64,000 bases of DNA, taken from assembly GCA_018902545.1 (NCBI GenBank), contig JAHIQM010000018.1, forward strand, positions 62,001-126,000. Reading direction: 5' to 3'. Made by a program: the position numbers and the translations under genes. The first letter of the stretch is position 1. Every line of letters starts with the position of its first letter. This DNA comes from Pseudomonadota bacterium (GTDB lineage Bacteria > Desulfobacterota > Desulfovibrionia > Desulfovibrionales > Desulfomicrobiaceae). The notes under the pieces are model-generated. The model did not search any database. It was given only the letters and a program-made list of their open reading frames with translations, and was not told the origin of the DNA. Shown here one piece after another: positions 24,292 to 33,224 of this stretch.

Positions 24292-24452
24292 GATTTTCCT
24301 CGGGTGATGACGCGCTGACCGTTTTTTAATGTGCGCGCTCACTACGACGCGTTTTGTTTTAGGCGTGCGTCGTTTCGGCGACAAATTGACGACAGACCCG
24401 AGGCCGACTGATTGAATAGCACAGAGGTGAATGTTACAGGAAATTCATATCG

Positions 24453-24470
24453 GTGTCACAAAGCTGTCAC
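24453..24470 (+). promoter_or_regulatory. Pho box upstream of phoB
   Basis: GTGTCAC-AAAG-CTGTCAC, two 7-base repeats spaced by four, 78 bases before the phoB start. A further CGTCAC follows at 24472-24477. Its core is identical over 18 bases to the pstS box, implying autoregulation of phoBR-pstB-phoU. The divergent EAL-GGDEF gene starts 160 bases to the left and could share it. Confidence 0.85.
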
Positions 24471-24547
24471 ACGTCACCTGTACCACATGTGGGGTAAAGT
24501 GATCCGGCTGACCTCGCCAGGGCGCTTTTCGACACCAAGGGGGAAAT

Positions 24548-25243
24548 ATGGCTCAAAAGATTGTCGTCATCGAAGACGAACCTGATATCGCCAACCTGCT
24601 GGCCTTTCATTTGAAGTCCGGCGGCTATGACTGTTTCGTGGCCCGTGACGGAAAAAAGGGGTTGCAGCTGATACAGTCCGAAAGGCCGGATCTGGTGCTC
24701 CTTGACCTGATGCTGCCCGGGATGAGTGGCACGGATGTGTGCAAGGCCGTCAAGAGCAGTGCCGATTGCGCCCACATACCAATCATAATGCTCACCGCCC
24801 GGGGGGACGAGGTCGACCGCATCTTGGGCTTCGAGCTCGGTGCTGACGACTATGTCATCAAGCCCTTCAGTCCCCGCGAACTGATGCTGCGCATCAAGAC
24901 CATCCTGCGTCGCAACGTGAACATCCTGCCCAAGGTCTCGCACTGGCAGCGTGATGGGTTGGTGGCGGATTTCGAGGCGTATACGCTGCTGGTCGATGGG
25001 GTGGATGCGCATCTCACGCCCACGGAATTCAATCTTTTCGGGGAATTCGTGCGCAACGAGGGCAAGGTGCTGTCCCGGGAACAGCTACTCAGCAACGCCT
25101 GGGGCTATGAGTTCGAGGGCTATTCGCGCACCGTGGACACCCATGTGCGGCGATTGCGCAAGAAGCTGGGGCACTATGCCGACTGGCTGGAAACGGTCCG
25201 GGGCATCGGCTACCGTATGCAACGTGAAAATCAGGCCGATTAA
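24548..25243 (+). CDS. phoB: Phosphate regulon response regulator PhoB
   Basis: A 231-residue OmpR/PhoB-type regulator. The receiver domain has the acidic pair ED at 9-10, the phosphorylation site D53 (LVLLDLMLPGMSG), T83 and K105. The DNA-binding winged helix (about 130-228) includes HLTPTEFNLFGEFVRNEG, REQLLSNAWGYEFEGYSRTVDTHVRRLRKKLG and ends VRGIGYRM. Gene context with phoR, pstB and phoU, plus a Pho box before it, makes the PhoB identity firm. phoR starts three bases after its stop. Confidence 0.95.
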   Translation: MAQKIVVIEDEPDIANLLAFHLKSGGYDCFVARDGKKGLQLIQSERPDLVLLDLMLPGMSGTDVCKAVKSSADCAHIPIIMLTARGDEVDRILGFELGADDYVIKPFSPRELMLRIKTILRRNVNILPKVSHWQRDGLVADFEAYTLLVDGVDAHLTPTEFNLFGEFVRNEGKVLSREQLLSNAWGYEFEGYSRTVDTHVRRLRKKLGHYADWLETVRGIGYRMQRENQAD

Positions 25244-25246
25244 AAA

Positions 25247-27055
25247 ATGACTACACCGATTGTTTCCCTGCGGCTGCGGCTGCTTCTGGCCTTCGGGGTC
25301 ATCCTGCTGCTGGCCCTTGGCGTGCCGGCCTATTATCTGCACCAGAATTTGGGGCAGACCATTGAGCAGGAGGCCCGGGACGGGGCGCTGCGGGATCTGC
25401 ATTCCGTGGAGTGGATGCTCACCTCCATGTCCTTCGACGATGTCGCCGACATCAACGAGGCTTTGCGCAATCTGGCCGCGCGCATGGATATCCGGATCAC
25501 ATTCATAGCACTTGACGGTACGGTGCTGACTGATTCCGGGGTGACGGCGCAACAGCTGAGCCTGCTCGATAATCATCTTGGCAGACCGGAAGTGGAGCAG
25601 GCCCTCGCCGGGACGCCGGGACTGAGCCAGCGCTACAGCGAGACCCTGGGACAGGACCTTCTGTATGCGGCGCAGCGAATCGCGGCCCGCGGCGCGGTGC
25701 CGGAGGGAGTTGTGCGCATCGCCCGGCCTCAGAGCCAGACGCGCAAGACCCTCGACAGTATTTACGGCGGAACTGGTTGGGTCTATGCACTCAGCCTCGT
25801 GTTCGCATTCGGACTGATCTCGCTTACCTCAAGGCAGGTTTCGCGCGCCATCGGGAGCGTGGCTCAGGCTGCGGCCGGCATCGGCCAGGGCGAGCCGGGC
25901 AAGCGCATCCGTTTTTCCCCGAGCACAGAGTTCACCCCCCTGGTTGTGGCCTTCAACAACATGCTTGAGCGCATCGAGTCCAATATGCAGACCATCGTCA
26001 AGCAGAAGATGGAATCCGAGGCCGTGCTCAACGGGATGCGGGCCGGGGTCATCGTTCTTGACGGAAACGGGCGGATTCTGCGCGGCAACTACGCCGCCCA
26101 GGAGATTTTTCCCGGTCTGTCCACGTTCGCCAGCCGCAAGCCCATGGAATTGTCATTGCTACAGGACCTGCAGGATGCCTGCGACTTGGCACTGAACAAG
26201 CGTCGTCAGGGGGATTTTTCTCAGGTCGGATTGGTGGTTTCCTTGGCCGGAAGCAAAAGCTTCGACGTGTCCATCGTGCCCATCAAGGGCGACGCCGATC
26301 TTGGCGTGATCATGGTTTTTCACGACATCACCGAGATAAAGCGCGTGGAGCAGATCCGTCGCGACTTCGTGGCCAACGTGTCCCACGAACTTCGGACCCC
26401 GCTGACGTCCATCAAAGGGTATGCCGAAACCCTGGTGGGCATCGAGAAGTACGAGCCGGAGCAGACGCGCTCGTTTTTAGAGGTCATCCTGCGCAATGCC
26501 AACCACATGAACACCATGCTGGACGAGCTCTTGCAGCTCTCTCGCCTGGAACATGGCAAACTGCGCGTGGACCTGGTCTCGGTGGACCCGTCGTCGGCGC
26601 TCTATTCGGCCTGGAAGAGCTGCCACCCGTTAAGCAAGAACATAATGTTCGTGAACGAGCTTGATGCGTCCACACCTGCGGTGCGGGCCAATTTTGAGCA
26701 ACTGGTTCAGGTTTTCCGCAACGTGCTGGAGAACGCCGTCAAATACGTGCCCGACGAAACGGCCGTCATCCGCGTCCACGCCCACCCGGAAGGACGAGAG
26801 CTGGTCGTGTCCATCGAGGACAACGGGGCGGGTATTCCGGCCGGGGACCAGAGCAGGATTTTCGAGCGGTTCTACCGCGTGGAAAAGGACCGCAACAGCT
26901 CCATCGGAGGTACTGGCCTTGGCCTGGCCATTTGCAGGCACATTCTGGCCAACCATGGAGGGCGGATCACGGTGCAGAGTCCCGTGCCGGAAACCGGGAC
27001 CGGGTCCCGATTCATCATCACATTGCCCCTGGCCGGGCAGATTTCAGAGGAATAG
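25247..27055 (+). CDS. phoR: Phosphate regulon sensor histidine kinase PhoR
   Basis: A 602-residue membrane kinase. It has an N-terminal membrane helix ([24 protein letters not shown]), an extracytoplasmic sensor region of about 140 residues, a second helix ([16 protein letters not shown]), HAMP ([11 protein letters not shown]), a PAS domain (about 250-360) and the HisKA box VSHELRTPL with H380. The ATPase part has an N box with [10 protein letters not shown], then DNGAGIP and [13 protein letters not shown]. The large periplasmic loop is of the Gram-positive/deltaproteobacterial type, unlike the short E. coli PhoR. It begins three bases after phoB and ends just before pstB. Confidence 0.93.
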   Translation: MTTPIVSLRLRLLLAFGVILLLALGVPAYYLHQNLGQTIEQEARDGALRDLHSVEWMLTSMSFDDVADINEALRNLAARMDIRITFIALDGTVLTDSGVTAQQLSLLDNHLGRPEVEQALAGTPGLSQRYSETLGQDLLYAAQRIAARGAVPEGVVRIARPQSQTRKTLDSIYGGTGWVYALSLVFAFGLISLTSRQVSRAIGSVAQAAAGIGQGEPGKRIRFSPSTEFTPLVVAFNNMLERIESNMQTIVKQKMESEAVLNGMRAGVIVLDGNGRILRGNYAAQEIFPGLSTFASRKPMELSLLQDLQDACDLALNKRRQGDFSQVGLVVSLAGSKSFDVSIVPIKGDADLGVIMVFHDITEIKRVEQIRRDFVANVSHELRTPLTSIKGYAETLVGIEKYEPEQTRSFLEVILRNANHMNTMLDELLQLSRLEHGKLRVDLVSVDPSSALYSAWKSCHPLSKNIMFVNELDASTPAVRANFEQLVQVFRNVLENAVKYVPDETAVIRVHAHPEGRELVVSIEDNGAGIPAGDQSRIFERFYRVEKDRNSSIGGTGLGLAICRHILANHGGRITVQSPVPETGTGSRFIITLPLAGQISEE

Positions 27056-27057
27056 AC

Positions 27058-27819
27058 ATGACAGAGCAGATCAAGATTTCGTCCAGAAATCTCAATTTCT
27101 ACTATTCGGACTTTCACGCCTTGCAGGACATCACTTTCGACATGCACAAGCATCAGGCCACGGCTCTGATCGGCCCTTCGGGCTGCGGCAAGTCCACTTT
27201 CCTGCGCTGCATCAACCGTATGAACGACCTTATCCCCGGAATCCGGGTCGAAGGCTCCCTGACCATGGAGGGACAGGATTTAAACGATTCTGCCCATGAC
27301 GTGGTCGTGCTCCGGCGTCGGGTGGGCATGGTCTTTCAGAAACCCAATCCCTTTCCCAAGACCATCTTCGAGAATGTGGCCTACGGGTTGCGTGTCAACG
27401 GCGTTACTGACAGGGAGTACATTGACGCCAGGGTGGAGGAGAGCCTGAAGCTCGCCGCCCTGTGGGACGAGGTCAAGGACCGCATGGATCATTCGGGGCT
27501 CAGCCTCTCCGGCGGACAGCAACAGCGTCTGTGCATCGCCCGGGCCATGGCTGTGGAGCCCGAGGTCCTGCTCATGGACGAGCCCGCTTCGGCGCTGGAC
27601 CCCATCGCAACCCAGAAGATCGAGGAACTTATCCACGATCTCAAGCACAAGTTCACCATCGTCATCGTCACGCATTCCATGCAGCAGGCCGCCCGTGTTT
27701 CCGACCGGACCGCCTTTTTCTACATGGGCCGCCTTATCGAGGTCGGCCCCACGGATAAATTGTTCACCAGGCCTGAGAACAAGCAGACCGAGGACTATAT
27801 CACCGGACGTTTCGGTTGA
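27058..27819 (+). CDS. pstB: Phosphate ABC transporter ATP-binding protein PstB
   Basis: A 253-residue ABC ATPase of normal PstB length. Walker A is GPSGCGKST at 39-47, followed by [11 protein letters not shown], a PstB hallmark. The signature is [14 protein letters not shown], Walker B is [13 protein letters not shown] and the switch His is in [21 protein letters not shown] 27058 follows AGAGGAATA; the frame runs further upstream inside phoR. It powers the PstC-PstA channel encoded elsewhere in this window, and with PhoU and PhoR it forms the phosphate-sensing complex. Confidence 0.95.
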   Translation: MTEQIKISSRNLNFYYSDFHALQDITFDMHKHQATALIGPSGCGKSTFLRCINRMNDLIPGIRVEGSLTMEGQDLNDSAHDVVVLRRRVGMVFQKPNPFPKTIFENVAYGLRVNGVTDREYIDARVEESLKLAALWDEVKDRMDHSGLSLSGGQQQRLCIARAMAVEPEVLLMDEPASALDPIATQKIEELIHDLKHKFTIVIVTHSMQQAARVSDRTAFFYMGRLIEVGPTDKLFTRPENKQTEDYITGRFG

Positions 27820-27868
27820 TGCGGGTTGCTCTCCTGAACGGTTTGATAAAAATTTAAGGAAGTCAAAT

Positions 27869-28537
27869 ATGTACACGCATTTACATGAAGAGATCGAGGT
27901 TTTGAAGCTCAGGGTGCTGAAGATGGTGGCCCTGACCGAAGAAGCGGTGCACAAATCCATCCAGGCCTACGTGAACAAGGATTTGTACTTGGCCGAGGAA
28001 GTGCAGGACGGGGATGTGGAAGTCAACCGTCTGGAAGTGGAGATCGATGAGCTGGCGCTCAAGCTGCTGGCCCTGGAACAGCCCGTTGCCGGGGATCTGC
28101 GCTTCATTTTGGGATGCATGCGCATCAGCGTTGATCTGGAGCGCATCGCCGATGAGGCCGTTAATATCGCCGAACGGTCCATCATGCTCAGTTCCCGGCC
28201 GCCGCTGCCTTTTCATCAGGACGTGCTGGAGATGGGCAACAAGGCGTTGGCCATGCTGCGGCATGCGGCCCAGGCCTTCTCCTCGGGCAACGTGGAGGCG
28301 GCCTTGCAGGTCTGCCAGCTCGACAACGAGGTCGACGTGCTCAACCACAAGAACGTGCGTCAGGTCATCGAGTACATGATCAACGAGACCCCGGCCATCG
28401 AGCGGTCCGTGCACACCATCATTCTTGTTCGCCGACTGGAACGCATCGGCGACCTGGCCACCAATATCGCAGAGTCCGTCGTTTTCATCGCCAAGGGCGT
28501 GAACATCAAGCACAAACTGTACTTCGACGAGCGCTGA
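27869..28537 (+). CDS. phoU: Phosphate signalling protein PhoU
   Basis: A 222-residue all-helical protein made of two PhoU repeats, each a three-helix bundle. The metal-binding motifs are seen as DLERIADEAVNIAE in the first repeat and RRLERIGDLATNIAE in the second. It links PstSCAB activity to PhoR and represses the Pho response when phosphate is plentiful. ATG 27869 follows TAAGGA eight bases upstream; the frame upstream is a read-in from pstB. It is the last gene of phoB-phoR-pstB-phoU and is followed by a terminator. Confidence 0.93.
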   Translation: MYTHLHEEIEVLKLRVLKMVALTEEAVHKSIQAYVNKDLYLAEEVQDGDVEVNRLEVEIDELALKLLALEQPVAGDLRFILGCMRISVDLERIADEAVNIAERSIMLSSRPPLPFHQDVLEMGNKALAMLRHAAQAFSSGNVEAALQVCQLDNEVDVLNHKNVRQVIEYMINETPAIERSVHTIILVRRLERIGDLATNIAESVVFIAKGVNIKHKLYFDER

Positions 28538-28558
28538 ACCCGGCGACATCACCGCATA

Positions 28559-28582
28559 AGGGCGCCTGCGGGCGCTCTTTTC
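28559..28582 (+). terminator. Terminator after phoU
   Basis: AGGGCGCC, loop TGC, then GGGCGCTCT followed by TTTTC; one mismatch in the stem. Twenty-two bases after the phoU stop. Confidence 0.7.
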
Positions 28583-28657
28583 GTTGGTGCGCAAAAGCTT
28601 GCGCTTGCACCTTCAACTGGCTAGTGGTCGCGCATACACTGTCGTGGAGGATCGCGA

Positions 28658-29953
28658 ATGCATCGTGCCCTGTTGTCGTGGCTTCTTGTTCTGGGCTGTT
28701 TCACGACGGCCCTAGCCTATGAGTATCCGTTCAAGAACCCTTACGTGGCCACGGTTCTCGGCACCCTGCCTGAGGACCAGCTGCCGCTGGATTCCGTGCG
28801 CCCCGCGAGACTGGGCGATCTCAACCCCCTCAAAGACCTTGGCGCGGTGCGCACCCGGGAACTTCTGCTGCACGATCGTCCTGTCCCCGACATCCTCTGG
28901 TATGACGACACCCTGCAGTATTCCGTGGCCATGCAGCGCAGGGTCGCGCCGCTCCTGTTCATCATCGCCGGAACCGGCTCCTCTTATGAATCGGCAAATT
29001 GTCGCTATTTGCAGGCAGTCTTTCATCGGGCCGGGTTCCATGTGGTCAGCCTGTCCTCGCCGACCTACCCGAATTTCGTGGTCAGCGCCTCCACAAATCA
29101 GGTTCCAGGGTTCATTCCCTGGGATGTGGCCGATCTGTATCAGAGCATGGACGCCATCGCGAACCAGATCGGACGGGAAAGGATATCCTCCTACAACCTG
29201 ACCGGATACAGCCTCGGCGGGACCCAATCGGCCTTTTTGGCCGAGCTCGACACGCGCGAGAAACGCTTCGGGTTTGACAAGGTCATGCTGCTCAATCCAG
29301 CCGTGAGCCTCTTGACCTCGGCGACCACCCTTGACCACCTGCTTTCCGATAACGTCGCCAACCGGGACGAGGCCACCAAAGTCGTGGCCAATCTGGTTTC
29401 CGATTTGTCCGAAGCCTACCGGAGCAGCAGCGAGGTCAATTTCGGCGATGATTTCCTTTTCGCCCTGTATGGCAAGCGCTCTCTTTCCGAGACGGAGCTC
29501 AAGATCCTCATTGGGGTGGCCTTTCGCATGTCCCTGGCGTCCATGGTCTTTGCCAGCGACGTATGCACCGGGGCCGGCTACATTGCGCCCCGAGGACATC
29601 GCATCTCCAAGACCGAATCCCTGTCGCCCTATCTGGACGCGACCGTGGGCGTGAGTTTCGAGGACTATGTGGACGAGTATCTCCTGCCTTTCCTGGCCTT
29701 CCATGACCCTGAAATGACCAGGGAGCGCGCCGTGGCAGCGAGCAGCCTTGAATTCATCGCGCCTTTTCTGCGCGACTCAGGGAACATCGCGGTGATGACA
29801 AACGCCGACGACCCCATTCTGACCCCGGAGGATTTCAAATTCCTAAAGAGCACCTTTGGAGATCGGCTCCGGCTCTATCCGGTCGGGGGACACTGCGGTA
29901 ACCTGCGATTCAGGGACAACGTCACGGCCATGCTCGAATTTTTCCGTAAGTGA
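28658..29953 (+). CDS. Secreted alpha/beta hydrolase paired with MlaA
   Basis: A 431-residue protein with a signal peptide (LLSWLLVLGCFTTALA, probable cut before YEYPF). The fold is an alpha/beta hydrolase: APLLFIIAGTGSSYES forms the oxyanion strand, the nucleophile elbow GYSLGG puts the serine at 185, and the likely catalytic His is H412 in VGGHCGN; an Asp in TNADDPILTP just before is a fitting acid. The start ATG 28658 follows GTGGAGGATCG. The MlaA lipoprotein gene starts eight bases after it, so the pair probably works on phospholipids in the periplasm, perhaps as a lipase or esterase. Substrate unknown. Confidence 0.8.
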   Translation: MHRALLSWLLVLGCFTTALAYEYPFKNPYVATVLGTLPEDQLPLDSVRPARLGDLNPLKDLGAVRTRELLLHDRPVPDILWYDDTLQYSVAMQRRVAPLLFIIAGTGSSYESANCRYLQAVFHRAGFHVVSLSSPTYPNFVVSASTNQVPGFIPWDVADLYQSMDAIANQIGRERISSYNLTGYSLGGTQSAFLAELDTREKRFGFDKVMLLNPAVSLLTSATTLDHLLSDNVANRDEATKVVANLVSDLSEAYRSSSEVNFGDDFLFALYGKRSLSETELKILIGVAFRMSLASMVFASDVCTGAGYIAPRGHRISKTESLSPYLDATVGVSFEDYVDEYLLPFLAFHDPEMTRERAVAASSLEFIAPFLRDSGNIAVMTNADDPILTPEDFKFLKSTFGDRLRLYPVGGHCGNLRFRDNVTAMLEFFRK

Positions 29954-29961
29954 GATACTCC

Positions 29962-30717
29962 ATGCGCACATTTCTGCTCTGCCTCATGCTCTTCTTTGCC
30001 GCTGGCTGCGCCACCACCTCGGAGCATCAGCCTGGTCCTTTCGAAGCGCCCGTGCACCGAGGGTTGCCGAAGGACCCCACAGTGGAGCGGCACTTTCAGG
30101 TGGATGACCCATGGGAAGGATTCAACCGCAGCATGTACCATTTCAATGCCAAGTTCGACCGGCATGTGTATCTGCCGGTGGTCGGCGTCTACGAACAGGT
30201 CTTGCCGGACAGCATGCAGCAGGGGATTTCAAATATTTTCAATAATTTAAAAGAAATCCCCATTTTCGTGAATTCCGTTTTGCAGGGCAAGGCCAAAAAG
30301 GCTTCAGTCTCACTGGGCCGGTTTGTCTTTAACACCACCATTGGCCTTGGAGGCATCATCGATGTGCTGGGCGATGGGGGCATCCCGCAGGAGGATGAGG
30401 ATTTCGGGCAGACCCTGGGCGTCTGGGGTGTACCCGCTGGCCCGTATCTGATGCTCCCGGTGCTCGGGCCTTCGGGAGTGCGGGACGCGGGCGGCGTGTT
30501 CACGGACGCGATCATGACCATAAACCCGTCGTATGGGCTTTTCCAGGACTTCAACTGGCTCGCGCGCGAGTCGGCCTCTACTGGCGTGAACACGCTCAAG
30601 GCCGTGGATGCGCGCCATCAGGTCAAGTTCCGCTACTACGAGACGGGAAGTCCCTTCGAATACCACTTGGTGCGTTTCATCTACACCAAGAAGCGCGCGC
30701 TCGACATCGAGAAGTAG
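29962..30717 (+). CDS. mlaA: MlaA (VacJ) family outer-membrane lipoprotein
   Basis: A 251-residue lipoprotein. The signal peptide ends in the lipobox FAAGC with the lipidated Cys at 16. The MlaA body shows DPWEGFNRSMYHFNAKFDR, the channel region, and FGQTLGVWGVPAGPYLMLPVLGPS, the family's best conserved block. MlaA sits with porins in the outer membrane and removes misplaced phospholipids from the outer leaflet, passing them to MlaC. No mlaBCDEF genes are in this window. ATG 29962 is chosen; GTG 29950 is four codons upstream. A strong terminator follows. Confidence 0.92.
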   Translation: MRTFLLCLMLFFAAGCATTSEHQPGPFEAPVHRGLPKDPTVERHFQVDDPWEGFNRSMYHFNAKFDRHVYLPVVGVYEQVLPDSMQQGISNIFNNLKEIPIFVNSVLQGKAKKASVSLGRFVFNTTIGLGGIIDVLGDGGIPQEDEDFGQTLGVWGVPAGPYLMLPVLGPSGVRDAGGVFTDAIMTINPSYGLFQDFNWLARESASTGVNTLKAVDARHQVKFRYYETGSPFEYHLVRFIYTKKRALDIEK

Positions 30718-30742
30718 CCCCGTTTTCATCGCTCTGCTTCGT

Positions 30743-30779
30743 AAAGGCACGGACACCCTCGCGGTGCTCCGTGCCTTTT
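30743..30779 (+). terminator. Strong terminator after mlaA
   Basis: AAAGGCACGGACACC and GGTGCTCCGTGCCTTTT form a stem of about 14 pairs with a single bulged base over a CTCGC loop, ending in TTTT. It starts about 25 bases after the mlaA stop. The rest of the 310-base gap to the next gene holds a candidate sigma-54 promoter. Confidence 0.88.
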
Positions 30780-30941
30780 GGCTTTGCGGCGCAGGCCTCC
30801 CAAATGAACCGGCTGCGGGGTGGATACTTGAGGAATATGCTGCAAACCAGAGTATGCAGCTGCAAAGGCTTGTTCGCAGGTTCACAAGCAAGTCGATATT
30901 CTATTATGCTGATATCATGGATTTTTAATATTTTTAGGCCA

Positions 30942-30957
30942 TGGCATGCCTCTTGTA
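30942..30957 (+). promoter_or_regulatory. Candidate sigma-54 promoter for the YeiH-family gene
   Basis: TGGCATG-CCTC-TTGTA resembles the -24/-12 consensus TGGCACG-N4-TTGCA, with GC changed to GT at -12. It lies 71 bases before the start codon, after an AT-rich stretch. A sigma-54-dependent response regulator is encoded 4.7 kb downstream in the same gene group. Confidence 0.4.
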
Positions 30958-31027
30958 ATGGGCCTGTTGAAAATGAAGCCCCGTAGTGGGGAACAGGTAT
31001 CAATCAATCACGGAGGATGAAACACCA

Positions 31028-32767
31028 ATGGCACAAGACAGCAACGTCGTAATAGACCACGGCCAGAGCAGTTGGTCGGATTTATGGAAAAAAGAGGATT
31101 ATCTGGCCATCTGGCTCGGCTTTTTGATCATAGCGGTGTGTTATCTGGCTTACACCAGCTTTGGCCCCAAGGCCGAGTATGCCGAGAAATTCGCGAGCCT
31201 GAATCAGATTCAGGAAACAGAGCTGACCGCTGCCCCGTTCAAGACCATCGCCTGGCATCAGGCGCAGGACGGCAAGGGCAAGCTGAAGGGCACGAGCACC
31301 GCTTTCGGCAAGTTCGCCATCAACTCGACCAAGACGCCCGGTTCCTGGAAAACCAACCCCGTGGATTCTCTGATCCGGTCCGAGAGCCAGGCCAAGGCCC
31401 TGAACGACAAGGCCATGCCCGCTTTCGAAGAGGCCAAGGGCAAGAGCGAAGCCGCCTTTGCCATGGCCGTCGCCGCTGAAGCCTCCGCCAAGGACGCTTC
31501 GTTCCAGAATCAGGCCTTGAACGACGACGCTGCCGCCAAGATCGCGGCCTGGCGCGACGCGCAAAAGGCCGCCGGGGACGCCAAGAAGAAGACGGAGAAC
31601 AAATCCTACAACTATATTCCGACCCTGATCGGGCTGGGCATTTTCCTGGCCGCCATGTTCGGCCTGGGCATCGCGCTCATGGGCAAGAGCATGCCTGCCT
31701 TCATGCAGGGCTTTTCCATGGTCTTCCTGGTCGCGGTGCTGGCCTACATGCTCGGCGGACAGGCCATCTCCAGGCAGTACGGCTTCGGCGCCGAAGCCTG
31801 GGGTGTCATCCTCGGCATGCTCATCGCCAACACCGTGGGCACTCCCAAATGGGTGCTGCCGGCCTGCGAAGTGGAATTTTTCATCAAGACCGGCCTTGTC
31901 CTGCTCGGTGCCGAGGTGCTCTTCAACAAGATCGTGGCCATCGGTACTCCCGGCATCTTCGTAGCCTGGGTGGTCACTCCCGTTGTTCTCGTGCTGACCT
32001 ACATCTTCGGCCAGAAGGTACTGAAGATGCCTTCCAAGACGCTGAACGTGGTCATCTCCGCCGACATGTCCGTGTGCGGCACCTCCGCCGCCATCGCCAC
32101 GGCAGCCGCCTGCCGGGCCAAAAAGGAAGAGCTGACCCTGTCCATCGGCCTGTCCCTGGTCTTCACCGCCATCATGATGATCGCCATGCCCGCCTTCATC
32201 AAAGCCGTGGGCATGCCGGAGATTCTGGGCGGCGCATGGATGGGCGGCACCATCGACTCCACCGGCGCGGTGGCTGCGGCCGGTGCGTTCCTGGGCCAGA
32301 AGGCCATGTATGTGGCCGCGACCATCAAGATGATCCAGAACGTCATGATCGGCGTGACCGCCTTCTGCGTGGCCGTTTACTGGTGCACGAAGGTTGATTG
32401 CGTAGCCGGCAAGACCGTTGGCGCCGGAGAGATCTGGCATCGCTTCCCCAAGTTCGTCATCGGCTTTATCGGCGCTTCGATCCTCTTCTCCATTCTCGAT
32501 GTGCATCTGGGTAAGGATATGGGAGGCGCGGTCATGGAGCACGGCATCGTACGCGGCGGAACCAAGCTGCTGCGCGACTGGTTCTTCGCCCTGTCCTTTG
32601 CGGCCATTGGCCTGTCCACCAACTTCCGTGAGCTGTCCAAGTACTTCAAGGGCGGCAAGCCTCTGATCCTGTACGTTTGCGGCCAGAGCCTGAACCTTGT
32701 GCTGACCCTGACCATGGCGTACATCATGTTCTACTTGGTCTTCCCGGAAATCACCGCCAAGATCTAA
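31028..32767 (+). CDS. YeiH-family putative anion (sulfate/sulfonate) exporter with long N-terminal insert
   Basis: A 579-residue membrane protein. The second part (about 195-579) is a YeiH/UPF0324-type transporter with roughly ten helices: [56 protein letters not shown] (the family's CGxSA signature) and [16 protein letters not shown]. Before it are a first membrane helix (residues 24-42) and about 140 soluble residues rich in Ala, Lys and Glu, predicted helical or coiled coil, which ordinary YeiH proteins lack. The family is annotated as sulfate exporters but transport is poorly proven. ATG 31028 follows GGAGG. It precedes a terminator-like hairpin and a two-component system. Confidence 0.82.
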   Translation: MAQDSNVVIDHGQSSWSDLWKKEDYLAIWLGFLIIAVCYLAYTSFGPKAEYAEKFASLNQIQETELTAAPFKTIAWHQAQDGKGKLKGTSTAFGKFAINSTKTPGSWKTNPVDSLIRSESQAKALNDKAMPAFEEAKGKSEAAFAMAVAAEASAKDASFQNQALNDDAAAKIAAWRDAQKAAGDAKKKTENKSYNYIPTLIGLGIFLAAMFGLGIALMGKSMPAFMQGFSMVFLVAVLAYMLGGQAISRQYGFGAEAWGVILGMLIANTVGTPKWVLPACEVEFFIKTGLVLLGAEVLFNKIVAIGTPGIFVAWVVTPVVLVLTYIFGQKVLKMPSKTLNVVISADMSVCGTSAAIATAAACRAKKEELTLSIGLSLVFTAIMMIAMPAFIKAVGMPEILGGAWMGGTIDSTGAVAAAGAFLGQKAMYVAATIKMIQNVMIGVTAFCVAVYWCTKVDCVAGKTVGAGEIWHRFPKFVIGFIGASILFSILDVHLGKDMGGAVMEHGIVRGGTKLLRDWFFALSFAAIGLSTNFRELSKYFKGGKPLILYVCGQSLNLVLTLTMAYIMFYLVFPEITAKI

Positions 32768-32775
32768 ACCATATC

Positions 32776-32804
32776 GGCCGGGAGGCTTTCCTCCCGGCCA
32801 TTTT
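32776..32804 (+). terminator. Terminator or attenuator between the YeiH-family gene and the small membrane protein
   Basis: GGCCGGGAGG, loop CTTT, CCTCCCGGCC: a perfect 10-bp stem followed by ATTTTC. The next gene starts only 14 bases later, so read-through may be used to set its level. Confidence 0.8.
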
Positions 32805-32817
32805 CAAGGTGACCGCC

Positions 32818-33051
32818 ATGAACGAAAAAAGCCTGCCAGTCCGGCTGAAGAATTTTGTCCTGGCCTTGGGGGCGACGTTTGCGTTTGTCTATCTGTTCCT
32901 GCCCCTGCTGACCAGTTCGTGCGGCATCCTGAACCGCATGTCCGTCTATCTCGACGCCAACGGCATCGACCCGACCCGCTATTACTACACCGATGTGGAG
33001 CAAGTCAAAGAAGGGGAGGAGTACCTGCGCAGCGTCCTTGAGGAGAAGTAG
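32818..33051 (+). CDS. Small single-pass membrane protein of unknown function
   Basis: A 77-residue protein with one membrane helix (FVLALGATFAFVYLFLPLL) followed by TSSCGIL and a charged C-terminus ending VLEEK. A single cysteine follows the helix; this is not a proper lipobox because the helix is too far from the N-terminus. The start ATG 32818 follows AAGGTGACC, 14 bases after a terminator hairpin. It sits between the transporter and the heme kinase on the same strand and may be an accessory subunit of the transporter. No family recognised. Confidence 0.65.
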   Translation: MNEKSLPVRLKNFVLALGATFAFVYLFLPLLTSSCGILNRMSVYLDANGIDPTRYYYTDVEQVKEGEEYLRSVLEEK

Positions 33052-33224
33052 GGCCCGCCTGTAACCGCCCTGCGGGTGACCGGCAAAGCGGCTCTTGATC
33101 ATTCCCCTCTTTCCGCCGTATCATTTCACTGTTGCGCCCTGCTTCGCCGGGGTTTGATTTTTCGCTTCCGATCATTGCTCGCCGTTTGTCCGCAGCGACG
33201 CGGCCCCTCGACCCAGGCAGGCCC

